In this document: in pieces, positions 22,520-30,435 of the stretch
Layout of the letters: every line of letters begins with the position of its first letter
Numbering within the stretch: the first letter of the stretch is position 1
DNA from: Paraburkholderia sp. PGU19
GTDB lineage: Bacteria > Pseudomonadota > Gammaproteobacteria > Burkholderiales > Burkholderiaceae
Length of the DNA: 64,000 bases
Reading direction: 5' to 3'
Assembly: GCF_013426915.1 (NCBI RefSeq)
Contig: NZ_AP023180.1
Coordinates: 2,356,001 to 2,420,000 of the forward strand
Program-made: the position numbers and the translations under genes
Notes under the pieces: model-generated
The model's database searches: none
Seen by the model: the letters and a program-made list of their open reading frames with translations, nothing else
Told to the model about the DNA's origin: nothing

Positions 22520-23194
22520 TCAGCGGGACGTCATCAGCGAGTGTTGCGGCACGAGCCGGCCCGCGAGCACGAGAATCACGACGCAGGTGACCGAGGTCAC
22601 GAGCACGAGGAAATTGGCCGTGCTGTCGTCGCCCGCCTGCACGGCGGCGTAGACGGCAACCGACAGCGTCTGCGTGCGGCCCGGCAGATTGCCCGCGATC
22701 ATCAGCGTCGCGCCGAACTCGCCGAGCGCGCGCGCGAACGCGAGCAAGGCGCCCGCGAGAATGCCGCGCGACGCGAGCGGCAGCGTCACGCGAAAGAAGA
22801 TCGCCGTTTCGCTGATGCCGAGCGTGCGCGCGGCGCGTTCCAGTTGGGGATCGACGGATTCGAACGCGGCCCGCGCCGACTTCAGCACGAGCGGAAACGC
22901 CACCACCATCGACGCAATTACCGCGCCTTGCCACGTGAACACCAGCTGGATATCGAAGCGGTCGAGCCACGCGCCGAACACGCCGCGCCGTCCGAGCAGC
23001 ACGAGCAGGTAATAGCCGAGCACCGTCGGCGGCATGACGAGCGGCAGCGTCAGCAGCGAGTCGATCAGGTCACGCGCGCCCGAGTGCCAGCGCGCCAGTC
23101 CGAAGCCGGCCGCGACGCCGAACACGATGTTCAGCGCCGTCGCCCACCCCGCGACCTTCAGCGACAGCATCAGCGGAATCCAGGCCTGTTCCAT
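22520..23194 (-). CDS. modB: Molybdate ABC transporter permease ModB
   Basis: 224-residue inner-membrane permease. About five transmembrane segments and the ABC-coupling EAA loop (AARTLGISETAIFFRVTLPL) are seen, with the ModB-typical RALGEFGATLMIAGN. It forms the channel for ModA-delivered molybdate. Located 36 bp downstream of modA and 1 nt upstream of modC. Confidence 0.95.
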   Translation of the reverse strand: MEQAWIPLMLSLKVAGWATALNIVFGVAAGFGLARWHSGARDLIDSLLTLPLVMPPTVLGYYLLVLLGRRGVFGAWLDRFDIQLVFTWQGAVIASMVVAFPLVLKSARAAFESVDPQLERAARTLGISETAIFFRVTLPLASRGILAGALLAFARALGEFGATLMIAGNLPGRTQTLSVAVYAAVQAGDDSTANFLVLVTSVTCVVILVLAGRLVPQHSLMTSR

Positions 23195-23230
23195 GATTTA
23201 GGCGTCGTGCTTTGTCTTTGGCGGCGCGGC

Positions 23231-24010
23231 TTAGTGCGCCGGCTTGAAGCCGTACTTCGCGAGCACGGCCTGGCCCGCCGGCGACAGCACGAAGGTGATG
23301 AACGACTGCGCGTCGGCGGCGTGCTTGCTGCCTTCGACTTGCGCGATCGGATAGCTGATCGGCGTCGTGGTCGGCACGGTCAGCGCGACCTTGACCTTGT
23401 CGGGCATCACGGCGGCATCGGTGCCGAACACGAAGCCGGCGTCGACTTCGCCGCGCGACACGTAATCGAGGCTCTGACGCACGTTCGACGCCAGCACGCC
23501 CTTCGCGCTGACAGCGTCCCACACGCCCGCCGCCTTCAGCGCGCCTTCCGTGTATCGGCCTACCGGCACGGACGCCGGATCGCCGTATGAAATGCGCTTC
23601 ACGCTCGCCGCAGTCAACTCGTTCAGGTTCGACGGGGCGAGCTTGCTGTCCGTCGGCACGATCAGCACGAGCGAGTTCGCGGCGAAGTCCTTGCGGGTCG
23701 ACGGCACGATCACTTTTTGCTCGGCGGCCTTGTCCATCGCTTTCTGGTCGGCGGACGCGAACACGTCGGCGGGCGCGCCCTTCACGATCTGCTGCATCAG
23801 CACGTCCGACGCGCCGAAGTTGAACAGCAGCTTGGTGCCGGGATGCTCCTTCTCGTACGCGTCGCCGACGGCCTTGAACGCGTTGGTCAGGCTCGCGGCC
23901 GCGGACACGACGAGCTCGTCGGCGCGCGCCTGCGCGGCGAAGGCAAACGAAATCGCGCTCGCGGCAAGCAGGGCAGGTTTCAGGAAGCGGATCATCGACG
24001 GGAAGGACAT
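23231..24010 (-). CDS. modA: Molybdate-binding periplasmic protein ModA
   Basis: Periplasmic molybdate receptor, 259 aa from the chosen start. The signal peptide is MIRFLKPALLAASAISFAFAAQARA, with mature sequence from about DELVVSAAASL. Family landmarks: AAASLTNAF, NFGASDVLMQQI, VFASADQKAMD, and the C-terminal FVLSPAGQAVLAKYGF. The ORF extends upstream to 24103 but the 24056-24079 segment resembles a ModE operator, so a start at 24010 (MSFPSMIRF) or 23995 is preferred. First gene of modABC. Confidence 0.93.
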   Translation of the reverse strand: MSFPSMIRFLKPALLAASAISFAFAAQARADELVVSAAASLTNAFKAVGDAYEKEHPGTKLLFNFGASDVLMQQIVKGAPADVFASADQKAMDKAAEQKVIVPSTRKDFAANSLVLIVPTDSKLAPSNLNELTAASVKRISYGDPASVPVGRYTEGALKAAGVWDAVSAKGVLASNVRQSLDYVSRGEVDAGFVFGTDAAVMPDKVKVALTVPTTTPISYPIAQVEGSKHAADAQSFITFVLSPAGQAVLAKYGFKPAH

Positions 24011-24055
24011 GGGAAGGTGGCGCCGGGTCGACCGGAAGCGGGTGGAAAACGCCAT

Positions 24056-24079
24056 CGTAATATATGTAGGGTTACAGCG
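24056..24079 (-). promoter_or_regulatory. Candidate ModE operator upstream of modA
   Basis: A 24-bp segment with CG at each end; on the minus strand it opens CGCTGTAA and closes ATATTACG. This is similar in length and ends to the enterobacterial ModE box (CGTTATAT...CATAACG). It lies 46 bp before the chosen modA start. Match is partial. Confidence 0.4.
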
Positions 24080-24127
24080 GTCGGCATATTGAACATGTGG
24101 CATGCAAGATAGCCGGTTTCGTGTGAT

Positions 24128-24847
24128 TTATGCGTCGGAATCAGGCAAGGGCACAGCGACGTTGCGTGTTTTTTGCAACGGCGCGATGGGCGCGGCGGGC
24201 GCGTAGGTGTCGCGCAGCGCCTTCCAGCGGGCGCGGACGAATGGCCGGTCGTGGCCGGAAATTTTTAACGCGATATGTGTGACCCAGCGCTGGGTCGGCA
24301 GATGCACCGCGTGCAGACCGAGCGTGATGATCGTCAGGCTCAATGCCACGGGTACGACGGGCAGGCGTCCGGGCGGCGTGGCGTTCCATGCGATCCGGAC
24401 GAACACCAGCGCCGTGAGTGCGCCGACGATGCAGCCCATGATCGCTTCCGAAGGCGAATGGGCCTCGACGACGACGCGCGAAAAGCCGACCAGCGCACCG
24501 CCGAACAACGCGAGCGCCACGCCCACGATGCGCACGGCGGGCGGCGCGGGCAGCAGAACGAGTAACGCGGCAACGGGGAAGACGGCGGTGGCGAACATCG
24601 CGTGTCCGCTCAGGCCGGTGAAGTCCCACACTTGCACGCCGACACCCCAGCCGAGAAACGCGATCTTCGTCGCCGTGACCAGCGCGATGGCGGCGCCGAG
24701 CAGAAACAGCCAGACGGCCGCCAGCCGCCACGAATAGCCGACGGTGAGCCACAGCGCGATGACGAAGGCGAGCGGCAACGTCAGACCGGCGCCGCCGAAG
24801 TTTGTAACCAGAAGCCAGAATTGTGGAGGCAGGTGAAGCATGGACAA
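24128..24847 (-). CDS. PAP2-family membrane phosphatase-like protein
   Basis: 239-residue polytopic membrane protein with about six hydrophobic segments. PAP2 signatures are present but altered: TKIAFLGWG for motif 1, LSGHAMFA for PSGH, and SRVVVEAHSPSE for SRxxxxxHxxxD (the final Asp is replaced by Glu). It may dephosphorylate a lipid such as undecaprenyl pyrophosphate or phosphatidylglycerophosphate, or have lost activity. Monocistronic; the 3' end lies beyond the modA promoter region. Confidence 0.8.
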   Translation of the reverse strand: MSMLHLPPQFWLLVTNFGGAGLTLPLAFVIALWLTVGYSWRLAAVWLFLLGAAIALVTATKIAFLGWGVGVQVWDFTGLSGHAMFATAVFPVAALLVLLPAPPAVRIVGVALALFGGALVGFSRVVVEAHSPSEAIMGCIVGALTALVFVRIAWNATPPGRLPVVPVALSLTIITLGLHAVHLPTQRWVTHIALKISGHDRPFVRARWKALRDTYAPAAPIAPLQKTRNVAVPLPDSDA

Positions 24848-25178
24848 TCCTTAACGACATGTACGGGGCGCAAACTTGCCTACGGCCAGAGGTTTCCCGG
24901 ACAGCCAACAACAGTGCCGGATCGGGAAGGACGTTCCCCGCCCGCGCGTATTCTATAAGTATAGAGGCAGCGGTTACACGGAAGATGAAAGGAAAAGCAC
25001 GAAAACTGCCAGATGTTAGGACGATTCGGAAATCGTCTAATAGAAAGGCCGGTGCGACGGGCTTTTTCCGAAAACGGCCTCAGTTGGTGTCAGCATCGCA
25101 TGGAGATTGATGTTATTGTGCATTGCACAAGACTGCCGGAAGGCAGAGAGCATGAGTCCCTATTACTGAGAAAATCCT
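24848..25178. promoter_or_regulatory. Divergent intergenic region, PAP2 / PHB depolymerase
   Basis: 331 bp between divergent genes. It contains CTATAAGTATAG (24954-24965), a palindromic promoter-like patch, and the perfect palindrome TTGTGCATTGCACAA (25116-25130), listed separately. No ORF with support. Confidence 0.5.
25116..25130. promoter_or_regulatory. Perfect palindrome before the PHB-depolymerase gene
   Basis: TTGTGCATTGCACAA has two perfect 7-bp arms around one central base, and lies 48 bp before the ATG of the polyester-depolymerase-like gene. The TGC/GCA pattern resembles sites described for the polyhydroxyalkanoate regulator PhaR, which is an inference from spacing and context only. 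Confidence 0.5.
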
Positions 25179-26372
25179 ATGCCAAAAAGCTTGACCAAAA
25201 TCTGGCTAGGCGGCCTGAAACGCCTGTTTGCGATCCAGACGGAGCACGCCCGCGCGACTACGAAGCGCAAGCCAAAACGGTCGTCGACCCGCGCCGCCAC
25301 CCGGCCGGCGACCACTACGGTCGCGAAACCGTCGGTGAAAGTCCGCCAGACCACCACGCGCGACGTGCCGCAGCGCGGCATGCGCGAATCCCGCGTGCGG
25401 CCGCGCGCCGCCGCCTGGGCGAGCGGTTCGTGGACGCGCTCGTTCCACTCCGCGCCCGCCGCGCCCGGCAGCCTCGTCAATCATTTGCAGTACGGGCTGT
25501 ATCTGCCCGCCGGCAAGCCGATGAAGCACGCGCCGCTCGTCGTGATGCTGCACGGCTGCACGCAATCCATCGACGAATTCGCCGAAGGCACGCGCATGAA
25601 CCTGCTGGCCGATCGCTACGGCTTTGCCGTCGTCTATCCGGAGCAGTCGAAGCATGCGCACGCGCACCGCTGCTGGCATTGGTATGACGATACCGACCGT
25701 GCGGGCCGCGCCGAAGCGCGCGCCGTCGTGTCGCTCGTCGAGGCGCTGGTGGAAGCGCACGGCCTCGACCGCGAGCGGGTGTATGTCGCCGGGATATCGG
25801 CGGGCGCCGGGTTGACGTCGTTGCTGGCGCTGCACTTTCCCGAGCATTTCGCCGCCGTCGCGCTGCATTCGGGGCCGGCGTTCGGCGACGCGCATTCCGG
25901 CATCGCCGCAATGGACGTGATGCGGCGCGGCACGCGGCAGGACCCCGTGGCGCTCGTCGATGCCGTCGCGGACGTGACGACTTATCCGGGCATGCCCGCG
26001 ATCATCCTGCAGGGCGAAGCCGACCGCGTCGTCGCGCCCGTCAACGCCGAGCAGCTGACGGAGCAGTATCTCCGGCTAAACGGAATCGTCGACGCGCGAG
26101 GCGTGCGCAAGGTCGGCGACGTCAAGGAAGACCGCAAGGCGACCGTTACGACACGCGATTACACGCGCGGCGGACGGCGCGTCGTGCGCCTGTGCCGCGT
26201 GCAGGGCCTTGGCCACGAGTGGAGCGGTGGCGACGATGCGGTGCCGTTCCATTCATCGAAGGGTCCGGATGCGTCCAGTTTGTTGTGGGACTTTTTCCGG
26301 CATCAGCGTCGCACCGAGTCGGCGCGGCCCGCCAGAGGTGCCGCCGACGGCGCCCGGCAGCGCGCGAGTTGA
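25179..26372 (+). CDS. PHB-depolymerase-family esterase
   Basis: 397-residue alpha/beta hydrolase of the polyhydroxybutyrate depolymerase/feruloyl esterase (Esterase_PHB) family. The N-terminal 75 residues are basic and low-complexity (many Arg, Thr, Lys) without a Sec signal, which suggests a cytoplasmic or granule-associated enzyme. Landmarks: VVMLHGCTQS (oxyanion hole), lipase box GISAGAG with the nucleophile Ser, LQGEADRVV (acid) and GLGHEWSGG (His). It could hydrolyse intracellular PHB or short polyesters. Monocistronic; a palindrome lies upstream. Confidence 0.88.
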   Translation: MPKSLTKIWLGGLKRLFAIQTEHARATTKRKPKRSSTRAATRPATTTVAKPSVKVRQTTTRDVPQRGMRESRVRPRAAAWASGSWTRSFHSAPAAPGSLVNHLQYGLYLPAGKPMKHAPLVVMLHGCTQSIDEFAEGTRMNLLADRYGFAVVYPEQSKHAHAHRCWHWYDDTDRAGRAEARAVVSLVEALVEAHGLDRERVYVAGISAGAGLTSLLALHFPEHFAAVALHSGPAFGDAHSGIAAMDVMRRGTRQDPVALVDAVADVTTYPGMPAIILQGEADRVVAPVNAEQLTEQYLRLNGIVDARGVRKVGDVKEDRKATVTTRDYTRGGRRVVRLCRVQGLGHEWSGGDDAVPFHSSKGPDASSLLWDFFRHQRRTESARPARGAADGARQRAS

Positions 26373-26386
26373 CAAATTGCCACACT

Positions 26387-26470
26387 TCGAATTTGGTGCT
26401 GGTGTGTTCCTAGGGTTTTCCCTATAATAGGGGTTATCCCTAGGTGTCAGTCACCTAACACCAAATTCGA
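26387..26470 (+). promoter_or_regulatory. Dyad-symmetric promoter region of the DUF3563 gene
   Basis: Nested inverted repeats: outer arms TCGAATTTGGTG (26387-26398) and CACCAAATTCGA (26459-26470) and inner arms CCTAGGG (26409-26415) and CCCTAGG (26438-26444). A TATAAT (26423-26428) sits near the centre. The whole 84-bp segment ends 8 bp before the DUF3563 ATG, so it could form a stem in the mRNA or be a dimeric operator around the promoter. Confidence 0.6.
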
Positions 26471-26478
26471 GGTTCACC

Positions 26479-26655
26479 ATGTATCTGCTCAGCCGCCTTT
26501 TCCTGTTTCTGACGAAGTCCTATGACCTGCGCGTCAAAGAGCAAAACGACGCGTATCTGGCCGAAGCCACGGATCTGTACGACCTCGAGTTCCGCATGCG
26601 CAAGATCGACCGTGAAGCGCAACTGCGTCAACCGTCGTGGATGAGCCAGCACTAA
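26479..26655 (+). CDS. DUF3563 family small protein
   Basis: 58-residue protein beginning MYLLSRLFLFLTKSYDLRV and ending QPSWMSQH, a typical member of the small DUF3563 family common in Burkholderiales. It has an amphipathic N-terminal helix (residues 2-14) and charged helical remainder with DAYLAEATDLYDLEFRMRKID. GAGG lies upstream of the ATG. Function unknown. The promoter region is strongly dyad-symmetric. Below 60 codons, so easily missed. Confidence 0.82.
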   Translation: MYLLSRLFLFLTKSYDLRVKEQNDAYLAEATDLYDLEFRMRKIDREAQLRQPSWMSQH

Positions 26656-26707
26656 GCTGCAGCAAGCACGGGCCGGCACGCGAGCCGGCCGTGACCATGC
26701 AAAGCGT

Positions 26708-28222
26708 TCAACGCGAGCGCAGCACGCCATAGCGCGCCAATGTTTCCTGGCGCGCTTTTGCGTGATCGACGACCGGCTGCGGATAGTCTTTCCCCAGCAC
26801 CACGCCCCAATCCTTTAGATCGTCGGGATTTGCCTGCCATGGCGCGTGAATCCACTTCGCGGGCACCTTCTCCAGTTCCGGCAAGAAGCGCTTGATAAAG
26901 AGCCCTTCCGGATCGAACTTCTCCGACTGCGTTACCGGGTTGAAAATACGGAACCACGGCTGCGCGTCGCAGCCCGTTGACGCTGCCCATTGCCAGCCGC
27001 CGTTGTTCGCGGAAAAGTCGAAGTCGTTGAGCTTTTCCTCGAAGTAGCGCTCGCCGCGCCGCCAGTCGATACCCAGATCCTTCGCCAGGAAACTCGCCGT
27101 CACCATCCGCAGACGGTTGTGCATGAAGCCCGTCTGGTTCAGTTGCAGCATCGCGGCGTCGACGAGCGGGTATCCGGTGCGCCCTTCGCACCAGGCGACG
27201 AATAACGTGTCGGCGTGCTTGCCCGTTTCCCAGCGCAGCGTGTCGAATTCCGGCTTGAACGACGCGCGCCTCGCGATATGCGGATGATGCGCGAGGATCA
27301 TGAAGTAGAAGTCCCGCCAGATCAGTTCCGATAGCCACGTGGCGGCGCCCTGACCGTCGGGTTGCAGCGACATCTCGTGCGCGAGCCGCGCGAGCGTGCG
27401 AATCGACACCGTGCCGAAGCGCAAATGCACCGAAAGATGGCTCGTCCCGCGCGCGGCGGGGAAGTCGCGCCGGTCGGCGTAGCTGTCGATGCGCGTCAGA
27501 AAATCTTCGAGCAGCGTTTGCGCGCCGCTCATGCCTGTCAGCAGTTTCGTTTCCGCCAGCTTGCCGGGCGCGAAGCCCATTTGGGCGAGCGTCGGCCATG
27601 CGTGATCGAGCTTGCGCGGTGTCCGCGCGAGACTTTTTGCGTACCGCTCGACGGGATAGGGTTTCAGGTCGAACGGCGTCAATTTCTTGAGCCACGCGTT
27701 CTTGTACGGCGTGAACACGGCGAATGGCTTGCCTTGCCCGTTGAGCAGTTCGTCGCGCTCGAAAATCACCTGGTCCTTGAACGTCAGCAACTGACGGCCG
27801 TCGTCGCGCAGCCGTTCTGCGACGCTTTCATCGCGCTCGATTGCGGTGGGCTCGTAGTCATGATTGGTGAAAACAGCCTCGGCTTCGAGTTGCGCGGCGA
27901 GCTTCGGAATCTCTTCATGCGGATCGCCATGCAGCACGATCAATCCGCCGCCGCCTTGCTTCAGCGACTTATCCAGTTCTTCCAGCGACGCCAGAATGAA
28001 TTCGATCCGCCGATCCTGCACTTTGCCCTTGTGGTCGTCGTGCTTGTGCGCCCAATCGATCAACGGCTGAAGAATGGTCGTATCGAACACGAACACACAC
28101 CAGACGCGCTCGCAATGCTTGAGCGCGTAATACAGCGCTGCGTTGTCGCCGGTGCGCAGGTCGCGGCGAAACCATACGAGTCCGTTGTGAAAATGTGCGT
28201 CGAGCTGGTAGGCGCGGGTCAT
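26708..28222 (-). CDS. phrB: Deoxyribodipyrimidine photolyase
   Basis: 504-residue class I CPD photolyase, which repairs cyclobutane pyrimidine dimers using light. N-terminal Rossmann antenna domain (about 14-140, LVWFRRDLRTGDN) and C-terminal FAD domain (about 220-495) with RTGYPLVDAAM, MHNRLRMVTASFLAKDL, DWRRGERYFEEKL and NNGGWQWAASTG are canonical. Slightly longer than E. coli PhrB (472 aa). It stands alone, after the ohr terminator. Confidence 0.96.
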   Translation of the reverse strand: MTRAYQLDAHFHNGLVWFRRDLRTGDNAALYYALKHCERVWCVFVFDTTILQPLIDWAHKHDDHKGKVQDRRIEFILASLEELDKSLKQGGGGLIVLHGDPHEEIPKLAAQLEAEAVFTNHDYEPTAIERDESVAERLRDDGRQLLTFKDQVIFERDELLNGQGKPFAVFTPYKNAWLKKLTPFDLKPYPVERYAKSLARTPRKLDHAWPTLAQMGFAPGKLAETKLLTGMSGAQTLLEDFLTRIDSYADRRDFPAARGTSHLSVHLRFGTVSIRTLARLAHEMSLQPDGQGAATWLSELIWRDFYFMILAHHPHIARRASFKPEFDTLRWETGKHADTLFVAWCEGRTGYPLVDAAMLQLNQTGFMHNRLRMVTASFLAKDLGIDWRRGERYFEEKLNDFDFSANNGGWQWAASTGCDAQPWFRIFNPVTQSEKFDPEGLFIKRFLPELEKVPAKWIHAPWQANPDDLKDWGVVLGKDYPQPVVDHAKARQETLARYGVLRSR

Positions 28223-28335
28223 GATCGATTGAGTTGTTGCGCGTCGGCGGATGCGGACGTCGGGCCGAAAAAGCCACCGCCGATGATAGTGTCCGCCGCC
28301 CGCAAACCCAATGCCCGCGGCGTCGGGAATCGACG

Positions 28336-28382
28336 CAAAAATGAAGCAGCGCCCGCCTTTCGCAAGAAAGGCGGGCGCTGCT
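28336..28382 (-). terminator. Intrinsic terminator of ohr
   Basis: Perfect 17-bp stem (28345-28361 with 28366-28382, loop GCAA) followed on the minus strand by TCATTTTTGCG. It lies 29 bp after the ohr stop codon. Confidence 0.9.
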
Positions 28383-28410
28383 CATGAAAGGACGATCAGT
28401 TCAGATCTGC

Positions 28411-28830
28411 TCAGACCACGTTCACGCGCACATCGACATTGCCGCGCGTCGCGTTCGAATACGGGCAAACCTGATGCGCCGCGTTCACCAGCTCTTGCGC
28501 TGCCGCTGCGTCGAGGCCAGGCAGCGAGACACGCAATTCGATATCCAGCGCGAAACCGCCCTTGTCGTTCGGACCGACGCCGACGTCGGCCGTCACGGTC
28601 GTTTCAGCGGGCACGGCCTGCTTGCGCTGGCCGGCGACGAATTTCATCGCGCTCAGGAAACACGCCGAGTAGCCGGCAGCGAACAGTTGTTCCGGGTTCG
28701 TGCCTTGCGCGCCGTTGCCGCCGAGTTCGCGCGGCGCCGCCAGCTTCACGTCGAGCGCGTTATCCGACGAAACTGCGCGACCATCGCGACCACCATTGCT
28801 CGTTGCCGTTGCCTTGTACAGTACGTTCAT
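28411..28830 (-). CDS. ohr: Organic hydroperoxide resistance protein Ohr
   Basis: 139-residue Ohr/OsmC peroxidase that reduces organic hydroperoxides through two cysteines, recycled by lipoylated proteins. Both catalytic cysteines are seen: GYSACFLSAM (peroxidatic, about residue 60) and HQVCPYSNATRGN (resolving, about 122). The N-terminus MNVLYKATATSNGGRDGRA is typical. It lies 156 bp downstream of ohrR on the same strand, with a candidate OhrR operator in the gap and a strong terminator after it. Confidence 0.97.
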   Translation of the reverse strand: MNVLYKATATSNGGRDGRAVSSDNALDVKLAAPRELGGNGAQGTNPEQLFAAGYSACFLSAMKFVAGQRKQAVPAETTVTADVGVGPNDKGGFALDIELRVSLPGLDAAAAQELVNAAHQVCPYSNATRGNVDVRVNVV

Positions 28831-28922
28831 CTTGACGCTCCTTGATCGGTTCCAGTGATTGGGTCAGTGCTTGCCAGTGTTTCGCGTCATCGCTATCGAA
28901 CTGGCATGGACAGAAATGTAGC

Positions 28923-28952
28923 GTACAAATCATTAGTGTACAAATTAAATTG
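28923..28952 (-). promoter_or_regulatory. Candidate OhrR operator between ohrR and ohr
   Basis: TACAAATTAAATTG (28939-28952) resembles the TACAATT-AATTGTA type of OhrR site. It overlaps an inverted pair GTAC...GTAC (28923-28941). This is the AT-rich part of the ohr promoter region. Confidence 0.5.
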
Positions 28953-28986
28953 CCTATCGACGCGATAGCCGCGTATGCACGCGTTG

Positions 28987-29442
28987 TCAGTAGCGTTCGA
29001 GATAGTCGTTCAGCGTGCCGCGCAACTGCTGCAGATCGCTGCGCAGCCGCATCAGGAATTCGGGCGTCTGCTGGGTCGCGCAGAAGATTTCTTCCGGCAC
29101 GTCGCGCGCGCTGCGCTTGAGCGCGACGCCCGCTTTCGTCAGCCGGATGAAGACGAGCCGTTCGTCTTCCGTGCCGCGCACGCGCTCGATGAACCCTTGC
29201 GCTTCGAGCCGCTTCAGCAGCGGCGTGACCGTCGCCGAATCGAGGCTCAGGCGCGCGGCGATGTCCTTCACGCTGACGTCGTCGCTTTCCCAGAGGATCA
29301 GCATCGTCAGATACTGCGGATACGTGAGGCCAAGCCGGTCGAGAATCGGCTTGTAGGCTTTCGTCATCGCGAGGGACGTCGAATAGAGCGCGAAGCAGAG
29401 CTGCTCGTCGAGCGTAACGGGAAAGGCGGTGCGCTGGGTCAT
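28987..29442 (-). CDS. ohrR: MarR-family peroxide sensor OhrR
   Basis: 151-residue OhrR repressor. The reactive cysteine is Cys16 in TLDEQLCFALYSTS, and a second cysteine in EEIFCATQQT near the C-terminus marks the 2-Cys (Xanthomonas-like) subtype, which is inactivated by an intersubunit disulfide. MarR winged HTH at about 50-115 (DVSVKDIAARLSLDSATVTPLLKRLE). Start MTQRTAF is chosen for its AGGGG ribosome site; the upstream 38-codon extension has no support. It should repress ohr and itself. Confidence 0.94.
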   Translation of the reverse strand: MTQRTAFPVTLDEQLCFALYSTSLAMTKAYKPILDRLGLTYPQYLTMLILWESDDVSVKDIAARLSLDSATVTPLLKRLEAQGFIERVRGTEDERLVFIRLTKAGVALKRSARDVPEEIFCATQQTPEFLMRLRSDLQQLRGTLNDYLERY

Positions 29443-29599
29443 GGACGTCCCCTGAAACGAAGCGTGCGAATGGATTGCGTGCAAACTATTGTGCCGCAAA
29501 AAGGCGGCGCGATGCATCGATGCTTCACACGCGAGCGCGGAAAATCCACGCCGCATGCGCAGCGCGGACCTGGAAAGCGGAGTTGTAACGGGGAGTCGC

Positions 29600-30415
29600 T
29601 CAGGAAGGCGACGAAGAGGAAGGGGCGGGCGGCAACGGCTGGCCGGGCGATTGCACGCCGAAACAGCCGCGATACGTGGCGTAGAACGAGCAGTAGAGCA
29701 TCGTCGTGACGATGATCGACGCGGGCATCAGGATCACCAGCGCGAGATCGCCCGCGCCAAGCGCCTGCAGCAGCGCTGACAGCCCGAACGACACCGTCGT
29801 CGCCACCGCGAACCACAGCGCGCCGTACACGATGAACGCGCCGCGATTGCGCCAGCAACTGACGATGCTGAAGAACATCGCCTTGATGGTCGGCACGTCG
29901 TGCCACGCGGCGAGCACGGGCGCGAACCAGAACAGCATCGCCACGGGCACGTAGAAGGCGAACGCCGTCAGCACGGCAAGCGGAATGTCGCTATTGGCGA
30001 CGGCTTCCGGCTGCATCGATTCGCCGCTGATCATCAGATGCAGCAGCATGCCGCCGTCCGCGAGCGCGGAACCCATCAGCACGATCGCCATCGCGATGAT
30101 GTACAGCAAGCCGAGCAGCAGCAGGCGCTTCGACACCTGGCCGCCGTACGAGCGGAATCCGTCCACAAGAATAGTGGGCAGCACCGGCTTACCCGCGATG
30201 GTATCGCGGCACGCCGACATGAAGCCGACGGCGACGCCTGGAATCAGCATGAGCGGCAGCACGCCGCCAATGATGGGAATCAGCGAGATCGCCGTCATCG
30301 CGAGCAGGTACGCGAAGAACAGCGTCAGAAATGCGAGCGGGTTCCTGCGAAACAGCCAGATGCCTTGCCGGAACCACACATAGCCGGTTTTCGCCGGAAC
30401 TTCGATCAGTTGCAT
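29600..30415 (-). CDS. BPSS1780-family membrane protein
   Basis: 271-residue integral membrane protein of a Burkholderiales family with no known function. Six hydrophobic segments are visible, e.g. FLTLFFAYLLAMTAISLIPI, LLLLGLLYIIAMAIVLMGSA and FYVPVAMLFWFAPVLAAW, then a Pro/Ser tail. It starts 20 bp after thrB on the same strand and is probably cotranscribed with DUF2782-thrB. Confidence 0.82.
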   Translation of the reverse strand: MQLIEVPAKTGYVWFRQGIWLFRRNPLAFLTLFFAYLLAMTAISLIPIIGGVLPLMLIPGVAVGFMSACRDTIAGKPVLPTILVDGFRSYGGQVSKRLLLLGLLYIIAMAIVLMGSALADGGMLLHLMISGESMQPEAVANSDIPLAVLTAFAFYVPVAMLFWFAPVLAAWHDVPTIKAMFFSIVSCWRNRGAFIVYGALWFAVATTVSFGLSALLQALGAGDLALVILMPASIIVTTMLYCSFYATYRGCFGVQSPGQPLPPAPSSSSPS

Positions 30416-30435
30416 GAGGTATGGATGCCTAGGGT

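Noticed and set aside
24011..24103. 31-residue N-terminal extension of ModA
   Set aside because: It places residues before the Sec signal peptide and overlaps a candidate ModE operator.
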